Assembly (NCBI GenBank): GCA_008125075.1
Contig: VLTH01000001.1
Coordinates: forward strand, 1,028,671-1,092,670
Direction of reading: 5' to 3'
Source: Acetivibrio alkalicellulosi
GTDB taxonomy: Bacteria; Bacillota; Clostridia; Acetivibrionales; Acetivibrionaceae
DNA: 64,000 nucleotides
A program made the position numbers and the translations under genes. Numbering within the stretch: position 1 is the first letter of the stretch; every line of letters begins with the position of its first letter. This document shows positions 10,043-19,815 of this stretch, piece by piece. The notes beneath the pieces were generated by a model. It was not told where the DNA came from. It saw only the letters and a program-made list of their open reading frames with translations, and searched no databases.

Positions 10043-10088
10043 CGTGGGTACATGTAACAAATGTGAAAAAGAATATACAACCTCTAAA
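10043..10088 (+). repeat. Dispersed hairpin repeat, family C copy 2
   Basis: CGTGGGTACATGTAACAAAT followed by GTGAAAAAGAATATACAACC lies between the TPP riboswitch and the GH43 stop. It aligns along its length with the copy at 3551 and has the same orientation. Confidence 0.6.
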
Positions 10089-10103
10089 CATTTCCTAAAG
10101 TAT

Positions 10104-11084
10104 TTATTTGTACGGATCAATTGTTTGAATTGTTCCATCATCATTATATTTCAGTTCGGTATACTTAACACAACGCCTGTTGTCAGCTCCACCTGATAGA
10201 GAACTATCATGGTAAAACAAGTACCACTTATCTTTAAATTTCAAGATGGAATGGTGCGTAGTCCATCCTATTACAGGATTTAAAATTCTGCCTTTGTAAA
10301 CAAAAGGACCTTTTGGACTCTTACTTATTGCATATACTATATAATGAGTTGAACCTGTAGAATAGGATAAATAATAATATCCATTATGTTTATGAAGCCA
10401 TGGTCCTTCAAAATATCTTCTATCTTCATCCCCTGCAAGTATAGGATTTCCCTCTTCGTCAACAATAGATATTTCTTGAGGTGTCTCCTTAAATGTAAGC
10501 ATATCATCACTTAACTCGGCAACTCTTGGGCCAAAAGCAGGCTCATTTTTAGGAGGTTCTCCTCCATCAGGGTCGAATTTTCCTGTTTTCCACTTTTCCA
10601 ATTGACCTCCCCAAAGACCTCCAAAATAAATATATGCTTTATTATCATCATCAATAAAAACAGCAGGATCTATACTAAAACTTCCTGGAATATAGTCCTT
10701 TTGAGGTGTAAAAGGACCATACGGTGTTGGACTTGTAGCTACACCAATTCTAAAAATATCATCTTTATCCCTTGCAGGAAAGTAAAAATAATATTGGTTA
10801 TTTTTAAAAGCAGCATCTGGTGCCCACATTTGCTGTTTTACCCATGGAACATCCTTCATATGAAGTACTTGTCCATGATCTACACAGGGAGACTCAAAAT
10901 CATCTAAAGATAAAACGTGATAATCCTCCATGTTGTATTGATCCCCATTGTCATTTGAATCTCTTACCTCATCTAAGTCATGTGAAGGATATATGTATAT
11001 CTTTCCTTCAAATACATGAGCTGAAGGATCAGCTGTATAAATGTGTTTTACCAAAGGTTCATTAGGCTTTGTAGCTTTTGACAT
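10104..11084 (-). CDS. Glycoside hydrolase family 43 enzyme, intracellular
   Basis: A five-bladed beta-propeller enzyme, likely beta-xylosidase or alpha-L-arabinofuranosidase, of 326 residues. The expected acidic triad is visible: Asp19 in TADPSAHVF (general base), Asp139 in FSIDPAVF (pKa modulator) and Glu226 in YFEGPW (general acid). It has no signal peptide, no dockerin and no carbohydrate-binding module, so it probably cleaves imported arabinoxylo-oligosaccharides in the cytoplasm, downstream of the cellulosome. AAGGAGA precedes the ATG. No transporter or regulator is adjacent. Exact specificity cannot be read from sequence. Confidence 0.9.
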   Translation of the reverse strand: MSKATKPNEPLVKHIYTADPSAHVFEGKIYIYPSHDLDEVRDSNDNGDQYNMEDYHVLSLDDFESPCVDHGQVLHMKDVPWVKQQMWAPDAAFKNNQYYFYFPARDKDDIFRIGVATSPTPYGPFTPQKDYIPGSFSIDPAVFIDDDNKAYIYFGGLWGGQLEKWKTGKFDPDGGEPPKNEPAFGPRVAELSDDMLTFKETPQEISIVDEEGNPILAGDEDRRYFEGPWLHKHNGYYYLSYSTGSTHYIVYAISKSPKGPFVYKGRILNPVIGWTTHHSILKFKDKWYLFYHDSSLSGGADNRRCVKYTELKYNDDGTIQTIDPYK

Positions 11085-11134
11085 AGTATTTAATCTCCTT
11101 TAAATTAATTTTGTAATTATGCAAGAAATAAATA

Positions 11135-11214
11135 AGGAATGTCTGAAATATTACTTTCACTTTTCACGAGGCCTATTTAGCATCAAATAAGATCTGTAGT
11201 GGAAGTTATATTTT
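11135..11214 (-). repeat. Diverged inverted copy of repeat family A
   Basis: AGGAATGTCTGAAATATTAC, TTTCACTTTTCACG, GCCTATTT, GCATCAAATAAG and TAGTGGAA here match, in order, the reverse complement of the 100-bp unit at 2069-2168. It lies just upstream of the GH43 start. Differences are scattered, so this is an old copy. Confidence 0.75.
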
Positions 11215-11320
11215 CATCAATCCTAAGTGTATATATTTTGTGTAAAACTCAAGTTAATAAACATACAATTATTATTATACCAGTGTAATTTTAAGAATCA
11301 AGTATCGATTAAAATATTTC

Positions 11321-11472
11321 ATTATTCTTAAAAAATACATTTCTCAAATAGAACCTTTAATTTATGCACTTGTCATTTATTTACTTATACAAACAGGCAC
11401 ATACTTAATTGAAAATTATTAGCACGATACTTTTTAGCCTATGTTAGTAAGCTTTTTACTCATGATTGTCTA
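11321..11472 (+). repeat. Dispersed structured repeat, family B copy 1
   Basis: A degenerate left hairpin is followed by the shared boxes AAATAGAACC, AATTTATGCA, ACAAACAGGCACAT, TAGCCTATGTTAGTAAGCTTT and CATGATTGTC. These occur in the same order and spacing at 12089, 15041 and 57749. The right edge touches the engB stop codon. Confidence 0.7.
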
Positions 11473-12057
11473 TTCACCAGTATAAGTTATAATTTCATTC
11501 CAGAGCTCTTCTCTTCCCTGCTTGGTTTCAGAAGAATACGGAATGATACTTATAGCTTCATCAAGTTGTAATGTCTTAGCTATATCTGTTAAACGTTCTT
11601 TTACTTTTGAACGAGGTATTTTGTCAAGTTTTGTAGCTACTATTAAATGAGATAAACCTACATTTAGAATCCACTGATACATAAGTTTATCGTCAGAAGA
11701 AGGAGAATGCCTTATATCAACTAGCATAATAACAAGTTTTAACTGTTCTCTAGTTGTCAAATAAGTTTCGATAAAACCTCCCCAGGTGGATTTTATTGTT
11801 TTTGACACTTTTGCATATCCATAACCTGGTAAATCCACAAAATATAATTTCTCATCAATATTATAAAAATTAATAACCTGTGTCTTTCCTGGCGTAGCGG
11901 CAACCCTTGCAAGTTTTTTTCTATTTAACAAAGAATTAATGAGTGATGATTTACCTACATTTGATCTACCTACAAAAGTTATTTCAGGTATATTATTTTC
12001 CGGATACTGTTGCGGTTTAACAGCAGTTACTTCATATTTTGCATTGTTTAAATTCAA
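11470..12057 (-). CDS. engB: Ribosome biogenesis GTPase EngB/YsxC
   Basis: Essential TRAFAC-class GTPase needed for 50S subunit assembly; 195 residues is normal length. G1 is GRSNVGKSS near residue 30, G2 is the TPGKTQ loop, G3 is DLPGYG and G4 is TKLDK. It is TTG-started with AGAGGT upstream. In many Firmicutes it follows lon; here it stands alone, flanked on both sides by direct copies of repeat family B. Confidence 0.97.
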   Translation of the reverse strand: MNLNNAKYEVTAVKPQQYPENNIPEITFVGRSNVGKSSLINSLLNRKKLARVAATPGKTQVINFYNIDEKLYFVDLPGYGYAKVSKTIKSTWGGFIETYLTTREQLKLVIMLVDIRHSPSSDDKLMYQWILNVGLSHLIVATKLDKIPRSKVKERLTDIAKTLQLDEAISIIPYSSETKQGREELWNEIITYTGE

Positions 12058-12088
12058 TTTAATTACCTCTTTTATTAAAATTAGTTTC

Positions 12089-12235
12089 TATTCTGAAAAT
12101 ACTTTTCATATAGAAGCTTTTGATTTTATGCACGTACCATTTGCTTGCTTTGCAAATAGGCACATGTACAGAGACATTTTTATCTTATGATTGTTAGCTT
12201 TATGCTCTTAAAAGTCTAATGCTCTTAAAATTATT
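12089..12235 (+). repeat. Dispersed structured repeat, family B copy 2
   Basis: TTCTGAAAA/TTTTCA hairpin, then ATAGAAGC, TTTGATTTTATG, CATTTGCTTGCTTTGCAAAT, AGGCACATG, GAGACATT and TTGTTAGCTTTATG. About 13 bases are missing in the middle relative to the 57.7-kb copy. AGACATTTTTA can pair with TTAAAAGTCT. It lies directly upstream of engB. Confidence 0.72.
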
Positions 12236-12641
12236 ATATCATTTAATTAATAAATTAAAAGTCTTTATCTTTTACTTCTTAAATAAATTTAAATAAACCC
12301 TATTATTAATATGCTTAGCATATTTTTAAACACACTATTTATTACATGCACCCAAGATGCTCACGGCAATAGCATAAAAAAATTTTACCATGGTATGAAT
12401 TACAGCTAAAATTTTAAATGCATATATAATAAACTAATGACCATAGATAATAATAGATAGTACGGTCAAAATCAATGGTCAGGAAGCAATTATATATGGA
12501 AAGTTTTTTGATTATCTTACAGTAATTTTTGATCCTAGATAAAAGATAAAGTCCTGCATAAATTGATGGATATACTTTTTATTGCTGTGATAGCTCACCT
12601 GAAGATTATAAGAGCATAGAATAATATGTAACCCTGTAAGA

Positions 12642-12681
12642 AAATAAAAGGTCGGGGCTCGATGCTCCAACCTTTTATTTG
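12642..12681 (-). terminator. Terminator after the CAP-dockerin gene
   Basis: On the minus strand AAATAAAAGGTTGG pairs with the CCGACCTTTTATTT side around an ATCGA loop, ending in a T-rich tail. It sits 20 bases after the stop at 12703. The rest of 12236-12641 shows no gene that I can support. Confidence 0.75.
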
Positions 12682-12702
12682 TTTAAAAAGAGTTTTTAAC
12701 TA

Positions 12703-13941
12703 CTACTCTACTGGAAATTTGTTAATAATGCCCAAGATATATCTTTTAAGTAACGTATAATCAATTGAATCTATTTCTCCATCACCATTTAAATCAGCTG
12801 CATCAATATTGGGAATGTCATTTAATATTTCAAGAATATATCTTCTCATTATTACTATATCTGTCGAGTCTATTTGACCATCATTATTGAGATCTCCATA
12901 TATGATTTCTTTTGATTTATCAGCAACAGCATCATTTAAGCTAAAAAACTCAACCGTGTAATTAATCTCAGCATCTATACGTTTAGAATTATCATATGTA
13001 TACATACCAGTTATATTTACATCAAAGATATCATCCTTATTGTAATTTCTATCCAATTTAGGTCTAAAAATAATGCAATTTCTCTGTCCATAATTATTAG
13101 TATCTACATTGAAGAATCCATTTTCTTCAATAGTATCTTCGTCATCTTTAAAAATCCATACTTTATTATCATTTCTTCTTGTAAGAGTTACTTCGATATC
13201 CTTTTTTGAAAATAAATAACGATACTCAGGAGTAACTGACCAAGCCATATTTCTGCCAAAGTATTCTATAGGCATATAATTTCTTGCCGGCCATGATATA
13301 TAGTCATATCTAAATTGAGGCCTTCGAGAACGGTCAAATACATATGTACTAGAACGACTTCTGTAATGACCAAAACCTATTTGTTGCATATCAGGATTCA
13401 ACAACCACCTGCGATGTCCAAGATTTTGAATATTACGATCATCTGAATCATCCATACAAGCCATTACACTTCTTCTAATATTTGAATAACCAATACTAAG
13501 ATTAGAACTTGAAGTTCCCCTATATGCAATCTTATAAAAATCTTCACACATATCATCAGGTTTTTCTGGGTGATGAGTTAAAATATTACCTAAGGCAACA
13601 AGTATTACTGCTCCGTGTTGTGCGTAATTGTTATAATTGTCATTTAAAACAATGTCATCTGGTAATCCAACTAGATAACGTGTAAAGTTAACACAATTCA
13701 ATGCTTCTTCTAAATGCTCACTTTTTACTTTTCCAGCGACATGTGGAGCTTGAGCACTAGGTTCAATTTCATAATCAACAGATGTAATCCTAGATAAAGG
13801 AAATGTGTTTTTTTGGTAATTTTCAACTATGTCCTCAATAGTTCTATCCTCTAACATACTTTCAGCGGCATTTAAACAAACCGTATTAAAAAAAGCCACC
13901 ACAATTAAAATTACAATTATTCTCTTTACTCCCATTCTCAT
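12703..13941 (-). CDS. Secreted CAP-domain protein with C-terminal type I dockerin
   Basis: Protein of 412 residues. Residues 1-28 are a signal peptide ending NAAES. A CAP/SCP-like domain spans about 75-230 (ALNCVNFTRYLVGLP, NYAQHGAVIL, LSIGYSNIRRSV, GHRRWLLNP), with the His and Glu/Asp positions of the fold partly recognisable. An all-beta tail (about 240-335) is unassigned. The type I dockerin at about 343-410 has two F-hands, DLNNDGQIDSTD and DLNGDGEIDSID, each followed by (M/L)(R/K)RYIL. It should dock onto a scaffoldin cohesin outside the cell. Start: AAGGAGGAG before ATG 13941. CAP domains on cellulosomal proteins are uncommon and the function is unknown. Confidence 0.88.
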   Translation of the reverse strand: MRMGVKRIIVILIVVAFFNTVCLNAAESMLEDRTIEDIVENYQKNTFPLSRITSVDYEIEPSAQAPHVAGKVKSEHLEEALNCVNFTRYLVGLPDDIVLNDNYNNYAQHGAVILVALGNILTHHPEKPDDMCEDFYKIAYRGTSSSNLSIGYSNIRRSVMACMDDSDDRNIQNLGHRRWLLNPDMQQIGFGHYRSRSSTYVFDRSRRPQFRYDYISWPARNYMPIEYFGRNMAWSVTPEYRYLFSKKDIEVTLTRRNDNKVWIFKDDEDTIEENGFFNVDTNNYGQRNCIIFRPKLDRNYNKDDIFDVNITGMYTYDNSKRIDAEINYTVEFFSLNDAVADKSKEIIYGDLNNDGQIDSTDIVIMRRYILEILNDIPNIDAADLNGDGEIDSIDYTLLKRYILGIINKFPVE

Positions 13942-14028
13942 AACTACTCCTCCTTGTTTTTTTAATTAATATATAATTAATTCTTTGTTTTTCTTCCTCT
14001 TTTTGAGAAAGATTTATTAATAGTATTT

Positions 14029-15003
14029 TTATATTATAGAATCTTCTATGTACCATATAGGTTGTTCGAAAATATCAATTACCAGTTCACCCTCTTCTGT
14101 CATAGAACCAATTAAAGTTAATTCATCATCATATTCAAGAGTATTTGTGTAAATATCTTGAATAGTTCGTTTTTTAAACATTTTTTCATCAAGTTCCATA
14201 ATAATTTTATTTTCAACTACACTATAAAATCCTGTTACTTTATATTTGGGAATATCAAAATCAGCATTTTGAAGAGCTTCAGGAGTATAGTACCACAATA
14301 TAAACCTACCATCTTTATTGAAATCTATTCCTCCAACAGTTAAAATAACTCCTTTTCCCCATATATACCAGTCAAGTTCTCGCAAAATAACTTTTATATC
14401 CTCATTTTTTAAAGGTGAATATCCTTGCAATAGCATAAAGTTATACTCTTTTCTTATTATGCTAAAATCGTCTTCATTTTTTATTATATCTATATATGAA
14501 TTATCAATTTTAATAATATGTTGTAAAACACTAAATAACTCATCTAGTCCATTGTGTTGAGTACGTATTAGGTTATCATTATTAATTATATTAAATTCTG
14601 TAGGAAATGAAGCATATTTTAATATCTCATAATTAATATTAATCAAACAAGAAACAGTCCTGGCATAATAATAATAAGCATTTATGTTATCCGTATTTAT
14701 AATCGCTTGATAAAATTTATCAAGCGCATTTAAATATAGTTCTGATATTTCTTCCCAATTATTTTCTGTTACTTCATAAGTTTTTGTATATTGAAATAGT
14801 TCATATCCTTCATTAAAGTATTGATTTACAACACCCGATTCTTCATTATTATTATTATCAGAAACACTAGCTTCTTCATTATTATTATCAGAAACACTAG
14901 CTACTTTATCACTATTATTAGAAATATCATTTTCCTCATTTACACTTACACACGAACTAGTAAAAAAAAGCAATATTATACTTACAAAAATTATATTTTT
15001 CAC
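14029..15003 (-). CDS. Lipoprotein of unknown function
   Basis: I do not recognise the mature domain. The 324-residue product starts with MKNIIFVSIILLFFTSSC, a lipoprotein signal with the lipobox Cys at 18. A low-complexity linker follows, with the unit ASVSDNNNEE imperfectly repeated (about 34-54). The mature part (about 60-324) is rich in Tyr, Asn and acidic residues; about 60-190 looks helical and 200-310 more beta-rich (WYIWGKGVILTVGG, GRFILWYY, KYKVTGFYSV). GTG start with AGAGGTG upstream. It lies between the CAP-dockerin and amidase-dockerin genes on the same strand, so a surface role is plausible but unproven. Confidence 0.75.
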   Translation of the reverse strand: MKNIIFVSIILLFFTSSCVSVNEENDISNNSDKVASVSDNNNEEASVSDNNNNEESGVVNQYFNEGYELFQYTKTYEVTENNWEEISELYLNALDKFYQAIINTDNINAYYYYARTVSCLININYEILKYASFPTEFNIINNDNLIRTQHNGLDELFSVLQHIIKIDNSYIDIIKNEDDFSIIRKEYNFMLLQGYSPLKNEDIKVILRELDWYIWGKGVILTVGGIDFNKDGRFILWYYTPEALQNADFDIPKYKVTGFYSVVENKIIMELDEKMFKKRTIQDIYTNTLEYDDELTLIGSMTEEGELVIDIFEQPIWYIEDSII

Positions 15004-15040
15004 ATATATTCACCTCTCATTTAGGTATATATTGGTGTCT

Positions 15041-15190
15041 AATCTGAAAGCAAATTTCAGATTAGAACCCTTCGATTTAATGGGTTTGCAATTTGTTTGC
15101 TCTTGCAAACACGCAAATGCGCATAGACATTCACTAGCAATATACTTTTCATCCTATGTTTGTGAGCTTTATGCGCATGAATGTCTATAA
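15041..15190 (+). repeat. Dispersed structured repeat, family B copy 3
   Basis: Starts with a perfect hairpin AATCTGAAA / TTTCAGATT around 5 bases, then TAGAACCCTTCGATTTAATG, a TTTGTTTGC/GCAAAC hairpin, and AGACATTCA...TGAATGTCT enclosing the box TTTTCATCCTATGTTTG. ATGCGCAT occurs twice, at both feet of the outer stem. It fills the gap between the amidase-dockerin stop and the lipoprotein start. Confidence 0.75.
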
Positions 15191-15225
15191 AGAATTTATA
15201 TTAATCATTAATTCAGTCTTGTTTC

Positions 15226-18200
15226 TTACCTCACCATATTCATATATAATTTTACATCAGATTTAAATTCCTCCCATTTTTTATTTTCACTTGGAGTATA
15301 ACCCATTCTAACTCCAGAATTAGAATCAATATATGATTTCCAAGCTTCATCTTCATTAATAAAAATCTTAGGACAATCTTTTGTAGTAAAATCATGGTGT
15401 CTTAAGAGTCCTGTTTCAACATTTAATCCATGTTCTTTTAATTTATCTGCAGTGAATCTAACTAATGCGGTGTACGTTTGTGAGCCAAAATTACCATTTG
15501 TATCAATTGGCACAACTTCAATATTCAAAGTACGATCGTGGACTCGATTACCTATGTTTTCAATTTTACCATTACTCGTAAATCTTTCTAGGACCATACG
15601 TGTATAGTAACTTCCACCACTTGTGTATGCAGCCATATCATCTGGAACTATTTTCAATATTCTTCCTTCATGACCTATTAGATAGTGTGCACTTGCATAA
15701 ACATTGCTAAAATGATGCCTAGTATTTTCAATCCTTTGGTTAGGATATGGTCCTATCCAATGAATTACTACTGCTTCTATTTTGGAATCAAGAGCTCTTG
15801 CTCTCATATTGGTTCTAATATTTTCTAATAAATTAGTTTCAATAGTATAATTCTGTTGATGTACATTATAGTTTGATGTAAATGTTCCAGCTACTTGTAC
15901 CTCAATAGTTCTTGATTCTGCAAGCATTCCTCCTGTTGGAACAGTTCTACCTTTCACTTGTATATTATGTTTACCAGCAGTTTGCATTTTGTAATTGTAT
16001 TCTAAGTCTATTTTAGCATAGTTTCCTTCTCCATGTAATGTATATACCCACTCATCATTAATAAATACAGCTAAATGATGACAATTTTCTCCTGTTGCTT
16101 TTATCCTTAATACTTCTCCTATCTCTAATTGGGCTCCATTTGAAGGTGACGTTAACGTTACTTTTGGATTACTATTTAAAAAGTTGTAATTTGACAATAT
16201 ATAGTTATACGTCCAGCTAGCCCTGTTAGGATGTGCATTTTTTTCATCCCACTGAGAAACTAATTTTTTCCACGTCTCTTTATTTACTATTCCTGTTACT
16301 TTTATTCTTTGATCTCTTTGAAAATTCTCAACTGCTTTAACCGTGCTATTACAAAAGTTCCCATATGTTATAATTGTAGGATTCATGTACCCTCGTGATA
16401 CAAGTAACTTTTGTAATACAATTAGATCATTTGTATTATTAGAGTGTCCTTGTTGTAATTTCCATATCATTTGACCTGTATTAGCATTAGTTAGTTGTGT
16501 AGTATTACCATCCATTAAAAAATTAACTAATGCACTGGTATTACCTTCATTGTATGCTATTCGTCCACTGTCGTAATATGCTACTGTTCTTCCTACTATT
16601 AAACCAGTTGTATTTCCCATTTCTTTAATAATGGCATTAACATCTGAAAAATAACCACTGTGTCTGGTATAAAAGAGAGCATATTCTTTTTGATTTGCTC
16701 TTTCTACTTTATATTCATCTAGCATTTCACTTCCACTTAACAAACCACTTTGTATTTTCCCCAGTAATCCATCCGGGTCAGGAGTTCTATTTCTAGCTGT
16801 CATTTTACTGAAATAACTATTTATATTATTTCTTAAGTTATGTTTTGCAAATTCATTATCCGTTCTTGGAAATGAAGTTTTTCCTACTTCTATATTTTCA
16901 CCATCTCTACTTTCAATAAAAACAACTCTTATATTTGTTTTTTCCATTAAATTCAATAGGGTATTAGTAATATTAATTCTGAATGTATCTAACGTGTCTT
17001 CATTAGAGTATTCGCTATCTATAACAAATGCTATATTTACTGTTCTGTTTTGAGCTTGTATAGTTGATAGAGAAAATATCCAATAATTAGTTAACACTGT
17101 CCCCAAACTTTGAGCACTTACCATACCGTTAGAATTACTGTTTGTAACTGTTGCAGTAACTCTGTTATCATCTATTCTTGTAGCTTGTGGTACCATTTCG
17201 CCTGTATCTTCGTCAAGACGATAGATTACCATATCATTTATATCTACTTCATTTAATTGCTCTTGACTTAATTCAAAACTAATTTCCAACCAGTCTAATT
17301 CAGTAGTAGTTCTTATTTCTATTGGTTCCCCATAAAAGTACATTTTTCCTTCAAATTGATCAGATACATTTGTTACTGTTGTAGTATCATTTACATTATT
17401 ATCACTGCTAATTTTAACATGTGGAACTACATTTTGATCGGTAAATCCAGTAAATTTTTGTCTTGAAAGATTCTGTGCTGTTGACCCATTTGATTGCTTT
17501 GGGATTACGCGTACTATACAAAAGATACTAGATTTAAAAAGTGGATCAAACATAGGTTGTGCAGAAATAACTGCTACGCCTTCTCCATTTGCAGTTATCA
17601 CTCCATCAGCCACAGTTACTACGCTACAATCACTTGTTGACCAGTGGAATGAATCTTTATATCTTTCTATAGGTATGATAGGGTCTACTAAACCTATTTC
17701 TTCACCCTCTTTCAATAAAACCTCATTATATAATAAATTCATTGATGGGTATATTTTAAAATCATTTATTTGAACATAATATTCATTTTGCTCAAGATCT
17801 TTTAGTATTTGCTCATACTTACCTTCATTTTCTTCGTTGACTTTTTCTAGTGCATCTATGTAATTTGTTGTGCATAAAATTCCATCTACCTTAGCATAAT
17901 TCCTGCCTTCAAGTCCATTAGGCCCTTGAATAATCTGGTCATCAGTTAAATTATAGTATCCATAAAAGCCATATCCCTTTTTCTTTCCGTCATTCCATGT
18001 TGTATCCATGTGGTACCAGTTACCTTCTATATTTACTACATTCCATGCATGATCTTCATTTTTAACTATAATGTTTTCTATTCCTGCTGCTCTAAGCATT
18101 TTATATGTCAACATTGCATAACCATTACATTTGGTTTTTCCATAATAAAGTGCACTATATGGATCGTTATATTCATCTGTAGATGAATAATCTACAAAGT

Positions 18201-19389
18201 TTAATATATAGTCATGTATAAGCTTTTGCTTTTCATGATCACTCATATCTATGTTTACAAGTTTTGATACTATAAAGTCTACTTGTTTATCAACATACTC
18301 TTCTTGCTCTTTTGTTGTATAGTAATCAACATTTAATTTAACTCCTGAAGTTTCTCTTCTAGTAGGAATAATAGTATATTCCACTCTATTTATGGCTGCA
18401 TCTAAATATGTATCTTCATTAATTATTGAATTAACTATTTCTACTAACTCTTCAAGAGTAATGTCCTCTTTATATACAACGTTTACACTCTCTTTTCGAT
18501 TATACATCTCTTTTGAAAGTGTTGACTTTAATTCACTTTTTGTTCTGGCAATATAACTGTATTCATCATCATAAAAAAATTCAAATATTAATTCTAAATT
18601 ACTATGAACTCCTCTCCATCCAATTGAACTTTCTCGAATTATAAATGGTTTCTCACTTGCTTTTTCTGCTTCACTAATTAACCTTGCAAGAGTGTCACCA
18701 ATATCAGAAAAAGTTCCTTCATATACTAAGCTATAATCAGTTCCTAGACTTCTAAAATTATGAATTAGAGCTTCTTTAAGCTCTTCTAAATTACTTGCTG
18801 TTGTAGTTACTGTACAAACATTACTTTCTTCTGAAAACTCTCCCTCATCTGATACAGCCATAACAGTGAATTCATATGTTTGCCCTGGAATCAAATCATC
18901 AAGTGTATGCGGAGACGTTTCTATATTCTCTAAAAAGTAATTTTCTGAAAAAATCACATAGGATATATCATTCCTATCTGTTGAATGTGACCATGATAGG
19001 GTTGCAGAACTGGAAGTTTGAGATACCACTGTTAAATTTTCAGGTGGATCTATTGTTGGAGATTGTGGATTTGGATTCATTCTTTCCACAGGAAACACAT
19101 CAATTATTTCAAGAAGATATCGATTTAAAAGAACATAATCTATGCTGTCAATATTGCCATCTCCATTTAAATCTGCTGCTTGAATATTTATTGCACTTTC
19201 ATCAATAATGTCAAGCATATATCTGCGTAATAAAACACGATCAGTACTATCAATTTTACCGTCATTATTTATATCTCCATAGGTAAAAGAATTCCCATAA
19301 ACTTTAGATATGTCCTCTAAAGCCAAGATTGGTGTTAACACCATACATAAAACAATAGCAAAGCTCAATAACCTTTTAAAACCATTCAT
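15226..19389 (-). CDS. Giant dockerin-FN3-transglutaminase-amidase surface protein
   Basis: Secreted 1387-residue multidomain protein; ATG at 19389 follows GGGGAGGA at 8 bases (an upstream TTG lies in that site). Order: signal peptide 1-24; type I dockerin 38-101 (DINNDGKIDSTD, DLNGDGNIDSID); FN3 about 115-200; helical region; transglutaminase-like core about 365-480 with Cys421 (KTKCNGYA), His447 (DHAWN) and Asp462 (DTTW); a BIG2-like piece (VITANGEGVAVISA); a von Willebrand A-like or uncertain middle (NIAFVIDSEYS); a PG_binding_1 domain (LQKLLVSRGYM ... VENFQRDQ, GIVNKETW); and a T7-lysozyme-like Amidase_2 domain about 1200-1355 with zinc ligands His1210, His1331/1332 and Cys1339 (KDCPK). 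All catalytic residues look intact. It probably attaches to scaffoldin and acts on peptidoglycan; the target is inference. Confidence 0.87.
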   Translation of the reverse strand: MNGFKRLLSFAIVLCMVLTPILALEDISKVYGNSFTYGDINNDGKIDSTDRVLLRRYMLDIIDESAINIQAADLNGDGNIDSIDYVLLNRYLLEIIDVFPVERMNPNPQSPTIDPPENLTVVSQTSSSATLSWSHSTDRNDISYVIFSENYFLENIETSPHTLDDLIPGQTYEFTVMAVSDEGEFSEESNVCTVTTTASNLEELKEALIHNFRSLGTDYSLVYEGTFSDIGDTLARLISEAEKASEKPFIIRESSIGWRGVHSNLELIFEFFYDDEYSYIARTKSELKSTLSKEMYNRKESVNVVYKEDITLEELVEIVNSIINEDTYLDAAINRVEYTIIPTRRETSGVKLNVDYYTTKEQEEYVDKQVDFIVSKLVNIDMSDHEKQKLIHDYILNFVDYSSTDEYNDPYSALYYGKTKCNGYAMLTYKMLRAAGIENIIVKNEDHAWNVVNIEGNWYHMDTTWNDGKKKGYGFYGYYNLTDDQIIQGPNGLEGRNYAKVDGILCTTNYIDALEKVNEENEGKYEQILKDLEQNEYYVQINDFKIYPSMNLLYNEVLLKEGEEIGLVDPIIPIERYKDSFHWSTSDCSVVTVADGVITANGEGVAVISAQPMFDPLFKSSIFCIVRVIPKQSNGSTAQNLSRQKFTGFTDQNVVPHVKISSDNNVNDTTTVTNVSDQFEGKMYFYGEPIEIRTTTELDWLEISFELSQEQLNEVDINDMVIYRLDEDTGEMVPQATRIDDNRVTATVTNSNSNGMVSAQSLGTVLTNYWIFSLSTIQAQNRTVNIAFVIDSEYSNEDTLDTFRINITNTLLNLMEKTNIRVVFIESRDGENIEVGKTSFPRTDNEFAKHNLRNNINSYFSKMTARNRTPDPDGLLGKIQSGLLSGSEMLDEYKVERANQKEYALFYTRHSGYFSDVNAIIKEMGNTTGLIVGRTVAYYDSGRIAYNEGNTSALVNFLMDGNTTQLTNANTGQMIWKLQQGHSNNTNDLIVLQKLLVSRGYMNPTIITYGNFCNSTVKAVENFQRDQRIKVTGIVNKETWKKLVSQWDEKNAHPNRASWTYNYILSNYNFLNSNPKVTLTSPSNGAQLEIGEVLRIKATGENCHHLAVFINDEWVYTLHGEGNYAKIDLEYNYKMQTAGKHNIQVKGRTVPTGGMLAESRTIEVQVAGTFTSNYNVHQQNYTIETNLLENIRTNMRARALDSKIEAVVIHWIGPYPNQRIENTRHHFSNVYASAHYLIGHEGRILKIVPDDMAAYTSGGSYYTRMVLERFTSNGKIENIGNRVHDRTLNIEVVPIDTNGNFGSQTYTALVRFTADKLKEHGLNVETGLLRHHDFTTKDCPKIFINEDEAWKSYIDSNSGVRMGYTPSENKKWEEFKSDVKLYMNMVR

Positions 19390-19597
19390 TATAAAGTTCC
19401 TCCCCAAGTTTTTTTATATTTTATATCTAAAATCCTTGTAGTATTACTTACAAAGATTATTAATAACGTTTATTAAAGTTATCTTATATTTTTAAGTGAT
19501 TTTACCATATTTATTATCAGTTTTCAAGTTGTTTTTTAAAATTGACTTAAAGAGACTTAAAGATTTAAAGACCTAACGCTGAGACTTATAGACTTAT

Positions 19598-19627
19598 ATG
19601 GGTGCATATTTAAGTGAAGAAAATATA
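19598..19627 (+). repeat. Weak family C hairpin copy
   Basis: ATGGGTGCATATTTAAGTGA then AGAAAATATA resembles the left half of family C; the right arm is lost. The rest of 19390-19815 holds short repeated AGACTTA motifs and a small GGGC...GCCC hairpin near 19670-19688, but no gene. Confidence 0.4.
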
Positions 19628-19815
19628 GCAGAAAAAGTTTTATAGCCTATTAATAAAATCTTTGGGCATGGAGCCCTGACCCTTTTAAGTCTTTCATGAC
19701 CTTCAAAGATTCTAATGCGACGAGAAAAGAGAGACCATCCTTCTTCGCAAATAGCATTATAATATTAAAAGCTAGTGTATTTGCAAATTAGAGTTAATAG
19801 TCACTTTAATATAAT

